The position numbers and the translations under genes are program-made. A stretch of 64,000 nucleotides of DNA from Lachnospiraceae bacterium (GTDB lineage Bacteria > Bacillota > Clostridia > Lachnospirales > Lachnospiraceae). The stretch is taken from assembly GCA_017517305.1 (NCBI GenBank), contig JAFWZV010000019.1, positions 62,001 to 126,000 of the forward strand, in the 5' to 3' direction. Positions 40,718 through 49,646 of this stretch are shown here, in pieces; positions within the stretch are counted from its first letter, which is position 1, and each line of letters starts with the position of its first letter. The notes beneath the pieces are model-generated. The model worked only from the letters and a program-made list of their open reading frames with translations, searched no databases and was not told where the DNA came from.

Positions 40718-41257
40718 TGTGCATTTTGCGAAAGTGACAAAAGCAGGCAGGCCGTAAAAGACCTGCCCTTGTTATGTGTATGTACTAGATTGTGATTTTT
40801 AATTTCATTTTGAATATAATATTATATATCTCGCAATCACAAAGCGAAGCTGCATCACCTAACCCTTCTTCCTTGCATATCATAGAACATAAGGATAAAG
40901 TGTGATATATTTTATATTCCTAATATGATATGCAGAGCTTGAAAAAAGTAACAGGAAATAATAAATCAAAGCTTATCTATAAATCGTTTCTTAGTGGGGT
41001 ATAATTGGGAGTACCGAAAAAGAAATAAGATTCGTAGAATGAAAAACTAAAAAATGGGATGAGATTCCCTGGAACTTTATTCACGTATATAATTTACTAC
41101 ATTTTATACCATAAATCAATATATTATGTTAGAAACATTGGATAATTCAGTTATATTTTCCATTAAAAAATAATGAAAAAAACAAGAATTATCTTTACTT
41201 GTGGGGATTTTGTGATACACTATTATAATAACTTTCGCGAAAAAGGGAGTGACTAGA
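40718..41257. other. 540-base intergenic region before mecA
   Basis: AT-rich. It holds one small hairpin (GGCAGG 40746-40751 with CCTGCC 40762-40767) without a good T-tract, and a possible mecA promoter TTTACT (41194-41199), 16 bases, TACACT (41216-41221), with an overlapping TATAAT at 41224-41229. No ORF with a ribosome site and no copy of the interspersed element are seen. Confidence 0.5.
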
Positions 41258-42070
41258 ATGAAGATAGAGAGAATAAGCGAAAATCAAATAAGGTGTACTC
41301 TTAATAAAGCGGATTTAGCAGAGAAAGAGATTATGTTGACAGAGCTTGCCTACGGTACTGATAAGGCCAAGGAGCTGTTTAGGGAGCTTATGGAACAGGC
41401 AAGTATAGAGCTTGGATTTGAGGTGGATAATATTCCACTTATGATAGAGGCAATTCCGGTTAATCCAGATTGTCTAATTCTGATTATTACTAAGGTTGAG
41501 GATCCTGATGAGCTAGATACAAGATTCTCTAGATTTACAAAGCACTTAGAGGCGGCTAGAGCCTATGCTGAGTCAGAGGATGAGGATGATGATCAGGATG
41601 ATTTGGATGATGAGGATGAACCAGAACAGATAGGTTTACCTCACAAAGCACCTGAGGGAGCAGAGGGCTTATTTGAAGCACTTGGCAATTTGGCAGAGGG
41701 CTTAAGCGCACTTTCCGCTAAAAGAACAGGTAAGGTTATTGGTAAGCCAAAGGAGACAGAACCGGAGGAGACTAAGAAGGCATTTAGACTTTACGGTTTT
41801 AAGAACTTAGATAACGTAATACTTTCTGCTAATTCTGTTAAGGGATTATATGATAGTACTAATACCTTATACAAGAACCCAAAGGATAATAGATTTTATC
41901 TTTATCTCACCAGAGATAATAATACAGATGTTGAGTTTATCCGTACCTGTAATATATTAGGTGAGTATGGCAATAAGCTAAATATGAACTACGCAGGTCC
42001 TAGCTACCTGAATGAACATTATAAGATTATAATTAAGGCTAATGCACTTCAGACCTTATCTGAACTGTAA
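41258..42070 (+). CDS. mecA: MecA-like Clp adaptor protein
   Basis: 270 aa from the ATG at 41258; GTG at 41249 is in frame, but AGGGAG fits 41258 and family proteins begin MKIERI. The N-terminal domain (about 1-90) is followed by a very acidic linker (about 105-130, repeated ED and DD). The C-terminal domain (about 170-270, YGFKNLDNVILSANSV, then LYLTRDNNT) is the ClpC-binding part. Known MecA proteins deliver substrates to ClpC/ClpP. Targets here are unknown. It ends at a bidirectional terminator. Confidence 0.85.
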   Translation: MKIERISENQIRCTLNKADLAEKEIMLTELAYGTDKAKELFRELMEQASIELGFEVDNIPLMIEAIPVNPDCLILIITKVEDPDELDTRFSRFTKHLEAARAYAESEDEDDDQDDLDDEDEPEQIGLPHKAPEGAEGLFEALGNLAEGLSALSAKRTGKVIGKPKETEPEETKKAFRLYGFKNLDNVILSANSVKGLYDSTNTLYKNPKDNRFYLYLTRDNNTDVEFIRTCNILGEYGNKLNMNYAGPSYLNEHYKIIIKANALQTLSEL

Positions 42071-42081
42071 AAAAGGCCAAG

Positions 42082-42114
42082 AAAAAAGCAACCTTTATCA
42101 GGTTGCTTTTTTGT
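42082..42114. terminator. Bidirectional terminator between mecA and the BI-1-like gene
   Basis: AAAAAAGCAACC (42082-42093) pairs perfectly with GGTTGCTTTTTT (42101-42112) around TTTATCA. Confidence 0.9.
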
Positions 42115-42122
42115 GTGTTGGA

Positions 42123-42896
42123 TTAATCGTTTGCTCTTGCAAGAATTCTTAAAATTCTAATGAAGAGGTTAACGATATCAATATATAATTCACAGGCTGA
42201 ATCAATTGCATTGTCAACTGTCTTTGCTTGTACGTTAGCCTTAGCCCAGTCATATCCTACATATCCACAGAAGATAAGAACAACTACATAATCAATAATT
42301 CCAAGCTGAATACCTACGAAGAAAAGTATAAGCTCAGCTATTACTGTTATGAGAAGAGATACTGCAAGAGTTCTTCCGATGCTGAGGAAGAAGGTTGGGA
42401 ACATAGCTCCTAGTCCCATCATTACAAGTGTTACTACTGTAGTGAGAAGAAATGCAGTCATTATAGTTGACTCATAGCCTGCTGAAAGGTATGCATTGAT
42501 AATAATTGTAAGACAAAGTCCAAGTGGAATAACAATCAAATTATATCCGATAAAGCTTATAACCGGATTATCTGACTTTCTAACCATAATACCACCGCTG
42601 ATTGCCATAACAAAATATGCGATGATAAATGCGATTGGATTCATAGTCATGGCGAAGTCTCCAAGACATGAAACCATAATCATATTGATAACAAATCCAT
42701 ATAAAAGAGTTGCGCCGATTATCATATTGTAGGTCTGAGGAGTAATCTCATCTCTTTGAACATAGGTATTCTGCTGATAATAAGCCGCCTGATTGCCATA
42801 GCCGTTGTTGTAATTGTTGTAGCCATTGTCATAGCTGTTGTTATAACCATTATTGTAATCGTTATAACCATTGTTGTCGTATCCGTTGTTATACAT
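42123..42896 (-). CDS. Bax-inhibitor-1/YccA-like membrane protein with Asn/Tyr/Gly-rich N-terminus
   Basis: 257 aa. The first 45 residues are low-complexity repeats of YNNGY type. Seven hydrophobic helices follow, ending in the family-like block GYVGYDWAKANVQAK, then ACELYIDIVNLFIRILRIL. BI-1 relatives are seven-helix proteins linked to pH-dependent Ca2+ leak or protease-related stress; the bacterial role is poorly defined. It lies 32 bases downstream of the DUF1858 gene on the same strand. AAGGGGG precedes the ATG. Confidence 0.8.
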   Translation of the reverse strand: MYNNGYDNNGYNDYNNGYNNSYDNGYNNYNNGYGNQAAYYQQNTYVQRDEITPQTYNMIIGATLLYGFVINMIMVSCLGDFAMTMNPIAFIIAYFVMAISGGIMVRKSDNPVISFIGYNLIVIPLGLCLTIIINAYLSAGYESTIMTAFLLTTVVTLVMMGLGAMFPTFFLSIGRTLAVSLLITVIAELILFFVGIQLGIIDYVVVLIFCGYVGYDWAKANVQAKTVDNAIDSACELYIDIVNLFIRILRILARAND

Positions 42897-42928
42897 ATTT
42901 TATCCCCCTTATGTTAAATATTTGAAAG

Positions 42929-43147
42929 CTAGTTATTAGCTTCCTTCTTAGCAAGGTAGTCGTTGATTGAAGTAATAATCTCATTAACGTCCATACCATG
43001 AACCATACATGCTTCCTCAAGTGATTCCATAGCTGCTGATGGGCAACCAACACAGTGCATACCTGATGCCATAAGAATTGCTGCGTTACCTGGATCAACC
43101 TCTATAATCTGATGAATTAACATGTCCTTAGTTACCTGCTTAGCCAT
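42929..43147 (-). CDS. DUF1858 protein (small CxxC protein)
   Basis: 72 aa. Typical DUF1858 sequence: ITKDM-like start (VTKDMLIHQIIEVDPG), then ILMASGMHCVGCPSAAMESL with a CxxC pair (Cys32, Cys35) and a helical tail. These are short redox- or metal-associated proteins common in anaerobes. AAAGGAGG precedes the ATG. It is first in a two-gene unit with the BI-1-like gene. Confidence 0.88.
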   Translation of the reverse strand: MAKQVTKDMLIHQIIEVDPGNAAILMASGMHCVGCPSAAMESLEEACMVHGMDVNEIITSINDYLAKKEANN

Positions 43148-43343
43148 AAAAATATGCCTCCTTTAAATATATGCTAGCTTCTGATTCTTATTATTAGTAA
43201 AAATAAAAAATCACATACAATTATAGCACAGTTATAATCTTAATGTCTATTTTAATTTTATAAGTTTATTTTTTTGTAAAATGCGATTATAATAAGATAA
43301 AATATGATTAATTTCGTGGTGTAATTAAGAAGGGAGAAATATA

Positions 43344-45842
43344 ATGAACAATATATATGATAGATGTCCTAATTGTATGAACCCTTATCCGGGGGATGGG
43401 CAACCTTGTCAATATTGTGGTCAGGATGTAATGGGTTATGTTGCACCGAAGAACTGTCTTCCGCCATTTACTATTTTACAGAATAAGTATATGGTAGGAC
43501 GAGTTTTAGGACAGGGTGGATTCGGTATAACATATATTGGATATGATATGAATTTGGCAACCTACGTTGCAATTAAGGAATATTATCCTGAATCCATTTC
43601 CACCAGAGGTTTGGCGGATAATGTACTCATGGTAACTGCACAGGCAGGAAAGGATGAGATATATAATAAGAATCTTAACAGATTCGTAGATGAGGCAAGA
43701 AACCTGTCAAAGTTTTATGGTCTTCCTGGAATTGTATCTGTTAGAAACTTCTTCTATGAGAATGGCACTGCATACATAGTTATGGATTATGTGGCGGGAG
43801 AAAATTTAAAGAAATATCTGGCGGATAATGGTGGAAAGCTTGATGAAAATACTGTACTTGCACTTATGAAGCCAGTGCTTGAGTCCTTGTATGAGATACA
43901 TAAGAAGGGTCTTATACATAGAGATATTAGTCCGGATAATATTATGTTTGATGATGATGGAAGAATTAAGCTTATAGATTTCGGTGCGGTTCGTGGAAGC
44001 TCAGCAGAGACAGAGATGACCTATACTGTTATGCTTAAGCATGGCTATGCACCTCAGGAGCAGTATTATACTAAGGGTAATCAGGGACCATGGACAGATA
44101 TTTATAGTCTGTGTGCAACCATGTACAAGATGCTTACAGGAATGGTGCCACCTAACTGTATTGAGAGAATGAGCGAGGATAGTTACATGCCACCAAGTCA
44201 GTGTGGTGTTGAAGTATCTCCTGGTGTGGAGGCTGCTCTTAATAAGGGACTTGCCGTAAATATAGCTGATAGATATCAGGATATAGGTGCATTGATAAAG
44301 GATTTGTATGGCAAAGAGTACACATTTATGGGTGACGGACAAATAGGAGTAACAGAAGTGGTTAATGCTCTGCCGGAGGCCTCAACATCCAAGGGACTTA
44401 GCAAAAAAATGATAGCCATAATTGCTAGTTCATTGGCAGCCTTGGTGCTTTTGGTTGTGTGCTTAAAGGTATTTGTTCTTGGAGGAGATGAGGGCAAGGG
44501 TACTACAGAAGCTTCAACTCAGGCAACTGTGGAAACTCCTACTGATGCTACTACAACAGAGGCTACAACCACAGAGACTATAACTACAGAGGCAGTACCG
44601 GAATACAATTTGGAAGGCGCTTGGTCGGATTATAAATTTATGATTGACGATACCAACTATACATTGCCTATGACTTACAGTGAGTGGACAGCTCAGGGCT
44701 GGAGTCCTATGCATGAGGTTGTACTTACCTCCGGAGAGTTAAAAGGAGTAAAGTTCACCAGTGATAAGCTTGAGATGACAGCGCTTATGGTTAATTACAC
44801 AGGGGAAACGGCTACATTAGACAAGTGCCACGTAGTTGGAATACAGTATATATTCGATGAGTATGAGGTGTACAATGGAAAGGAATTAACCCTTCCTTCT
44901 AATGTAAAGGTTAATCTGGAGAATTGCGCTATATCCAGCAATTATGATTATGTATATGAAACCTATGGAGAGGCTACATATGGAAATAAGGGAGAGTGGG
45001 TATCATATCTCCAATACATGGATGACAATCAGAGTAATGTTTATCTAAGATTTGATGAAAATAAGGTTCTATATTATATGTGGTATCGATGCTTTGTGGC
45101 TCCGGAGGGGGCGGTGGTACAGCCAAGCTCTACCACTGAGACAGTGGCATTATGTCAGGAGTATCAGGTGCCAGGAGCAACTACGGATAGATATGATGAT
45201 ATAATTAATATTCAAGGATATAACTACAAGCTACGTTGCCCAGTATCAGAGTTTATCAATAACGGTTGGACCTTAAATGTTGAAACAGAAGAGATGAAAT
45301 TAGGTAGTGCATTGGATGCAACTCTTACTAAGGACGATGCAACCTTAACAGTGTTGTTAGAGAATCCAACGGTGTATAACATAAGACCGGAACAGAGTAT
45401 AGTAACCTCTGTGGAAGCTACTGAGGAGTTGGCAAATACCTTAGATATTACCTTCCCTGGCGGAGTAAAGCTTGGTATGAATGATGCAGTTATAGACAAG
45501 CTGTTTGCAGATGTGGATGGCTTTGAAAGTGTGGCTGCTCTAGATATTGGTGATTTTGGAGATGCAAGCTTTAGCTTCGAAAATGGTGTACCTGATGGCG
45601 GAATAATCATCAATCTAAAGTTTGTAAAAAATGAGGATGGAAGCTATAGATTGGTGAAATATGCTTACGAAAGAAACAGGTCAACCTTGGAAATGGATCC
45701 AGAAAACACAGATTATATAACTGGTGCTATGGCTGATGAGAATGCCGTTCATGAAACTGAAGGTACAGGTGATGAGAACGGGGCTGATGCAACTGAAGCT
45801 ATAGATGTAGAAAATATTGAAAGCACAGAAAATATAAACTAA
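43344..45842 (+). CDS. Zinc-ribbon/Ser-Thr protein kinase with one TM and extracellular domain
   Basis: 832 aa. The N-terminal zinc ribbon (YDRCPNCMNPYPGDGQPCQYCG) is fused to a complete Hanks-type kinase: glycine loop VLGQGGFGITYIGYD, catalytic Lys in VAIKEYYPE, HRDISPDNIMF, DFG in KLIDFGAVRG, and APQEQY-type APE region. One helix (about 355-376) leads to a Thr/Glu-rich linker and a large Tyr/acid-rich external region with two related halves (about 425-600 and 625-775). HRDIS instead of HRDLK is typical of this clostridial kinase group. It probably senses something outside the cell and signals by phosphorylation. GGGAG precedes the ATG. Confidence 0.9.
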   Translation: MNNIYDRCPNCMNPYPGDGQPCQYCGQDVMGYVAPKNCLPPFTILQNKYMVGRVLGQGGFGITYIGYDMNLATYVAIKEYYPESISTRGLADNVLMVTAQAGKDEIYNKNLNRFVDEARNLSKFYGLPGIVSVRNFFYENGTAYIVMDYVAGENLKKYLADNGGKLDENTVLALMKPVLESLYEIHKKGLIHRDISPDNIMFDDDGRIKLIDFGAVRGSSAETEMTYTVMLKHGYAPQEQYYTKGNQGPWTDIYSLCATMYKMLTGMVPPNCIERMSEDSYMPPSQCGVEVSPGVEAALNKGLAVNIADRYQDIGALIKDLYGKEYTFMGDGQIGVTEVVNALPEASTSKGLSKKMIAIIASSLAALVLLVVCLKVFVLGGDEGKGTTEASTQATVETPTDATTTEATTTETITTEAVPEYNLEGAWSDYKFMIDDTNYTLPMTYSEWTAQGWSPMHEVVLTSGELKGVKFTSDKLEMTALMVNYTGETATLDKCHVVGIQYIFDEYEVYNGKELTLPSNVKVNLENCAISSNYDYVYETYGEATYGNKGEWVSYLQYMDDNQSNVYLRFDENKVLYYMWYRCFVAPEGAVVQPSSTTETVALCQEYQVPGATTDRYDDIINIQGYNYKLRCPVSEFINNGWTLNVETEEMKLGSALDATLTKDDATLTVLLENPTVYNIRPEQSIVTSVEATEELANTLDITFPGGVKLGMNDAVIDKLFADVDGFESVAALDIGDFGDASFSFENGVPDGGIIINLKFVKNEDGSYRLVKYAYERNRSTLEMDPENTDYITGAMADENAVHETEGTGDENGADATEAIDVENIESTENIN

Positions 45843-45927
45843 TGTTTGACAGAAGAGCATTGGAATAAATAGTATTAGAGCACATTATACCACAATATAA
45901 TGTGCTCAGATTTTTGAAAAAATAGAT

Positions 45928-46014
45928 TTGTATACTGTATACAATTTATGTATCGAAAAAAGTACAATTATTTAATTTGCATTCGTTGACTTGTATACAA
46001 TTTGAAATTATAAT
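45928..46014 (+). promoter_or_regulatory. pfl promoter with two GTATAC palindromes
   Basis: TTGACT (45986-45991), 17 bases, TATAAT (46009-46014). TTGTATACAA (45991-46000) fills the spacer, and a perfect 17-base palindrome TTGTATACTGTATACAA lies upstream at 45928-45944. The shared half-site TTGTATAC suggests a dimeric repressor, perhaps GntR-like. It is not the usual Rex-type TTGTGA site. Confidence 0.7.
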
Positions 46015-46024
46015 GTAAACAGAA

Positions 46025-46062
46025 TCAGAAAATGTATAAGATTTTACATACATTTCTGACAT
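46025..46062 (+). promoter_or_regulatory. Leader hairpin before pflB
   Basis: TCAGAAAATGTAT pairs with ATACATTTCTGA (one bulge) in the 5' leader, about 80 bases before the pflB ATG. A short AAAC-TTAG-GTTT hairpin followed by T6 comes next. It could be an attenuator or an mRNA stabiliser. Confidence 0.4.
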
Positions 46063-46138
46063 AAGAAACTTAGGTTTTTTAATCAAAATAATCCCTATGG
46101 CAAGAGAGCCGGGGCAAGATAAAGGAGGAATTTTAAAC

Positions 46139-48181
46139 ATGGAATCAGCAGCATGGAATGGTTTCGTAGGCGGCAAGTGGCAGGAAGAAGTTAACTTAAG
46201 AGACTTCATCCAGAAGAACTACACAGTGTATGAGGGAGATGACGCTTTCTTAGCTGAGCCTACACAGAACACTAAGGATTTATGGCAGATGGTACTTGAC
46301 CTTTCTAAGAAGGAGAGAGAAGCAGGCGGTGTTCTTGATATGGATACTAAGGTTGTTTCAACACTTACTTCACACGGTGCAGGTTACCTTGATAAGAGCA
46401 AGGAGACAATCGTTGGTGTTCAGACAGACGCTCCATTCAAGAGAGGTATGAACGTTTACGGTGGTATCCGTATGGCTATGAAGGCTTGTGAGGATAATGG
46501 ATATAAGGTAGACCCAGAGGTTGTTGAGTTCTTCACTACTCATAGAAAGACTCATAACGCAGGTGTATTTGATGTATATGATGAGGAGATTAGAAAGTGT
46601 CGTTCTAACCACATCATCACTGGTCTTCCAGATGCTTACGGTCGTGGACGTATCATCGGTGACTACAGAAGAGTAGCACTTTACGGAATCGATTACTTAG
46701 TAGCAGACAAGAAGAAGCAGAAGGATTCATACGGTAAGGTATATACTGATGATGTTATCAGAGCTAGAGAGGAGATCTCAGAGCAGATCAGAGCTCTTGG
46801 CGAGTTAAAGCAGATGGCAGCAGCTTACGGAATTGATATTTCTAAGCCAGCTACAAACGTACAGGAAGCTATCCAGGCAGTATACTTCGGTTACCTTGGA
46901 GCAGTTAAGGAGCAGAACGGTGCAGCTATGTCACTTGGACGTACTTCAACTTTCCTTGATTGTTATGCAGAAAGAGACTTAGCTAACGGTACATTTACTG
47001 AGGAGCAGATTCAGGAGTTCATTGATCACTTCATTATGAAGCTTCGTATTGTTAAGTTTGCTCGTACACCAGAGTACAACCAGTTATTCTCAGGAGATCC
47101 AGTTTGGGTAACTGAGTCACTTGGTGGTGTTGGTATCGATGGCAGACCACTTGTAACTAAGATGACATTCAGATATCTTCACACTCTTGATAACTTAGGT
47201 GCAGCTCCAGAGCCAAACTTAACAGTTCTCTGGTCAACTAAGCTTCCTATCAACTTCAAGCAGTACTGTGCTAAGATGTCAATTAAGTCTTCATCAATCC
47301 AGTACGAGAATGATGATATGATGAGAGTAACTCACGGTGATGATTACGCAATCGCTTGTTGTGTATCTTCAATGAGAGTTGGTAAGGAAATGCAGTTCTT
47401 CGGAGCTAGAGCTAACCTTGCTAAGTGTCTCCTTTACGCTATCAACGGTGGTGTTGATGAGTGTACAGGTGTACAGGTAGGACCTAAGTACAGACCAATC
47501 ACTTCTGAGTACCTTGATTTCGATGAGGTTATGGAGAAGTATGATGACATGATGGAGTGGTTAGCAGGAGTTTATGTATCAGCTCTTAACATCATCCACT
47601 ACATGCATGATAAGTATGCTTACGAGAGAATTCAGATGGCTCTTCATGACAGAGATGTTAGAAGATACTTCGCAACTGGTATCGCTGGTCTTTCAGTTGT
47701 TGCTGACTCACTTTCAGCTATCAAGTATGCAAAGGTTAAGCCAATCAGAAACGAGCAGGGTATCGTAGTAAGCTATGAGACAGAGGGCGATTTCCCTAAG
47801 TATGGTAACAATGATGATAGAGTAGATAGCATTGCTGTAGATCTTGTATCAAGATTCATGAACAAGATTAGAAAGCATCACGTATATAGAAACGGATTCC
47901 CTACTATGTCAGTTCTTACAATTACTTCAAACGTAACTTACGGTAAGAACACTGGTGATACTCCATGTGGTAGAAAGCATGGTCAGCCACTTGCACCTGG
48001 TGCAAACCCACTTCATGGTAGAGATAAGAGCGGTGCTCTTGCATCACTTTCATCAGTAGCTAAGCTTCCATTCATGGATTCACAGGATGGTATTTCAAAT
48101 ACATTCTCTATTATTCCTGGAGCACTTGGTAAGGAAGATCAGGTATTCGCTGGTGACATCGAAATCGACCTTAATAAGTAA
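46139..48181 (+). CDS. pflB: Pyruvate formate-lyase catalytic subunit lacking the glycyl-radical domain
   Basis: 680 aa from the ATG at 46139, fixed by AAGGAGG at 46122-46128. It is homologous to E. coli PflB from its N-terminus ([20 protein letters not shown]) through the active Cys pair Cys407-Cys408 ([20 protein letters not shown]) and the block [20 protein letters not shown]. It then stops after [19 protein letters not shown]. coli PflB continues for about 80 residues with the RVSGYAV radical loop; here that part is a separate protein encoded at 48451-48699. The enzyme converts pyruvate and CoA to acetyl-CoA and formate. The first of three genes in one operon; very highly optimised codons suggest high expression. 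Confidence 0.95.
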   Translation: MESAAWNGFVGGKWQEEVNLRDFIQKNYTVYEGDDAFLAEPTQNTKDLWQMVLDLSKKEREAGGVLDMDTKVVSTLTSHGAGYLDKSKETIVGVQTDAPFKRGMNVYGGIRMAMKACEDNGYKVDPEVVEFFTTHRKTHNAGVFDVYDEEIRKCRSNHIITGLPDAYGRGRIIGDYRRVALYGIDYLVADKKKQKDSYGKVYTDDVIRAREEISEQIRALGELKQMAAAYGIDISKPATNVQEAIQAVYFGYLGAVKEQNGAAMSLGRTSTFLDCYAERDLANGTFTEEQIQEFIDHFIMKLRIVKFARTPEYNQLFSGDPVWVTESLGGVGIDGRPLVTKMTFRYLHTLDNLGAAPEPNLTVLWSTKLPINFKQYCAKMSIKSSSIQYENDDMMRVTHGDDYAIACCVSSMRVGKEMQFFGARANLAKCLLYAINGGVDECTGVQVGPKYRPITSEYLDFDEVMEKYDDMMEWLAGVYVSALNIIHYMHDKYAYERIQMALHDRDVRRYFATGIAGLSVVADSLSAIKYAKVKPIRNEQGIVVSYETEGDFPKYGNNDDRVDSIAVDLVSRFMNKIRKHHVYRNGFPTMSVLTITSNVTYGKNTGDTPCGRKHGQPLAPGANPLHGRDKSGALASLSSVAKLPFMDSQDGISNTFSIIPGALGKEDQVFAGDIEIDLNK

Positions 48182-48198
48182 TTATAAGGACTGATTAT

Positions 48199-48411
48199 AT
48201 GGATAATGGATTAAGCAATATTGACGATATAGTAGCTATGCTTGACGATATGATGTCGAAGGGACACGGACACGTTAATGTGTCCGTTGACCCAGACACA
48301 GTTGGTAAGAAGGTTGATACCATGGGATGCACAGATTGTGCAAAGGGTGATTTGGCCTGTGCTATACCAACACTTCATGAGGGCATAGACGAGTATATGA
48401 ATCAAGATTAA
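48199..48411 (+). CDS. Radical-less, Cys-containing paralog of the glycyl-radical subunit
   Basis: 70 aa. Residues 8-32 (IDDIVAMLDDMMSKGHGHVNVSV) match residues 7-31 of the downstream 82-aa subunit ([20 protein letters not shown] continuing VNV). The end, IPTLHEGIDEYM, matches [12 protein letters not shown]. The middle, which in the subunit holds the radical loop RVSGYAV, is replaced by TMGCTDCAKGDLACA with Cys44, Cys47 and Cys54 (CxxC-x6-C). It therefore cannot carry a glycyl radical. It has its own AAGGA ribosome site and lies 17 bases after pflB. It might dock in the same pocket of PflB as a plug, metal or redox sensor, or assembly factor; that is inference. Confidence 0.8.
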   Translation: MDNGLSNIDDIVAMLDDMMSKGHGHVNVSVDPDTVGKKVDTMGCTDCAKGDLACAIPTLHEGIDEYMNQD

Positions 48412-48450
48412 AACATTAACAATATATTAAAATTATAGGAGGATATAACA

Positions 48451-48699
48451 ATGGCTAGTACACAGCAGATCGATAACTTAGTAAGCATGTTAGATGGTTA
48501 CGTAGAAAAAGGCGGACACCACCTTAACGTTAACGTATACAACAGAGAGACTCTTCTTGATGCTCAGAAGCATCCAGAGAACTACCCACAGTTAACAATC
48601 AGAGTTTCAGGCTACGCAGTAAACTTCATCAAGTTAACTGAGGAGCAGCAGAACGACGTAATCTCAAGAACTTTCCATGAGAGCATTGACAAGATGTAA
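48451..48699 (+). CDS. Stand-alone glycyl-radical subunit of pyruvate formate-lyase (GrcA-like)
   Basis: 82 aa. It contains the complete C-terminal radical domain of [41 protein letters not shown] with radical Gly54, and [17 protein letters not shown]. It resembles E. coli GrcA/YfiD and the last 80 residues of PflB. Because the neighbouring PflB has no such domain, this protein must be an essential subunit here rather than a repair spare. A strong GGAGG site precedes the ATG. PflA (50839-51621) would activate it by hydrogen abstraction from Gly54. It is last in the pfl operon, before a terminator. Confidence 0.92.
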   Translation: MASTQQIDNLVSMLDGYVEKGGHHLNVNVYNRETLLDAQKHPENYPQLTIRVSGYAVNFIKLTEEQQNDVISRTFHESIDKM

Positions 48700-48703
48700 G
48701 GAA

Positions 48704-48865
48704 ATGGACTGAGAGCAGTCAGAAAATATAAAGACAGTCGGGAGAGGACGCTTGCGTACTCAACCGGCTGTTTTTATTTTTCTGGCTATTTGAAGGCATA
48801 ACGCACGGCTAATCGACGAGCGAAGCGAGTCGGTTAGATGGGCGTTATGACTGCTCTCAGTCCAT
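48704..48865 (+). repeat. 18-bp perfect inverted repeat enclosing the pfl terminator and a second hairpin
   Basis: ATGGACTGAGAGCAGTCA (48704-48721) and its exact complement (48848-48865) are 126 bases apart, starting four bases after the stop codon of the 82-aa subunit gene. Between them are the pfl terminator (48734-48781) and a second hairpin (CTAATCGAC with GTCGGTTAG around GAGCGAAGCGA, about 48811-48839). The overall design, unique outer arms around inner hairpins, recalls the elements at 2.3, 30.5 and 37.1 kb, but the core sequence is unrelated. The remaining 48866-49056 is AT-rich with nothing identified. Confidence 0.75.
48734..48781 (+). terminator. pfl operon terminator
   Basis: CAGTCGG (48735-48741) pairs with CCGGCTG (48764-48770, one T-G pair), and inner GAGGACGC pairs with GCGTACTC. 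TTTTTATTTTT follows. Confidence 0.85.
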
Positions 48866-49056
48866 GGATATGACGAGACGATTACATAATTCCATTACTC
48901 CCCAATTCAAAACATATTGAATTTACAATTCTAAATAATAATGTTATTCTAAAATACGAATAATCCATAAAAGTCAAATGTCAATACGTATATTATACAT
49001 AAACAAAAACGAAGTAAACCGTAAGCGTATACTAGAAATAAGAGAGTAAAAAAAAT

Positions 49057-49593
49057 ATGAAAAAGAAAATATTAATTCCCCTTGTTATTATATTATTGAT
49101 GATAGCCACTATGGTACCAGTTATCGTAAAGGACATTAAAGAAAAAAATAGAATAGCATGTAACGAGGTGGAAAGAAAACTAGACTACTATATGTATCCA
49201 TTGAGGATTAGTGGTGAGTTTGATGTGGAAAAAGACAAGATTACCATAATAAGTATGGAACAAAATGAAGCAAGAGTAAAACATGAAGTAATCCTGTTTA
49301 ATACATTTTATCCGGATTATGCTACTACATATGATGAATTGATGAATGAGTTTTATTCCTATTGCGATAATCCTAGAGAAATAGAGCTTTTAGAGATATA
49401 TAGAAAAGGAAGAGGAAATATTTATGATGAGATGTATGGTGTGTCCTATCATGATTATGAAAAAATGATTATTGCTTATTTAGAAGAAATAAATGTGGAT
49501 TATGAGACTGCTTCAGATGAACAAATTGAGGAAGCCTGTAAAAAGGTTGCAGAACAATTATTTGAAGAACACTGTGACTGGTATGAGGATTAG
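49057..49593 (+). CDS. Membrane-anchored hypothetical protein, paralog of 50135-50725
   Basis: 178 aa. N-terminal anchor helix (about 4-24), then an acidic soluble domain. It shares a pattern with the product of 50135-50725: DYYMYPLRISGEFDVEKDKI against DYMEILHIKGEYTIEDDEV, and LFNTFYPDYATTYDELMNEF against LYNAFYPEEPLTAEELNYEF. No strong ribosome site (GAGAG). Codon use is more AT-rich than in the neighbouring metabolic genes, so the three-gene block may be acquired. Function unknown. Confidence 0.7.
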   Translation: MKKKILIPLVIILLMIATMVPVIVKDIKEKNRIACNEVERKLDYYMYPLRISGEFDVEKDKITIISMEQNEARVKHEVILFNTFYPDYATTYDELMNEFYSYCDNPREIELLEIYRKGRGNIYDEMYGVSYHDYEKMIIAYLEEINVDYETASDEQIEEACKKVAEQLFEEHCDWYED

Positions 49594-49646
49594 TTTATCA
49601 GTACAAGTGGTTTTTGCTGAGAGTACAATAGGAGATTAATATTAGA

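Noticed and set aside
40718-41257. Hidden small gene or RNA in the 540-base gap before mecA
   Set aside because: No start codon with a ribosome site and open frame, and only one weak hairpin. Nothing supportable.
48182-48450. A frameshift or sequencing error splitting one full-length PflB
   Set aside because: About 270 bases separate the two parts. They contain a complete homologous gene with its own ribosome site, and the 82-aa gene has its own AGGAGG, so no single indel restores a fusion.
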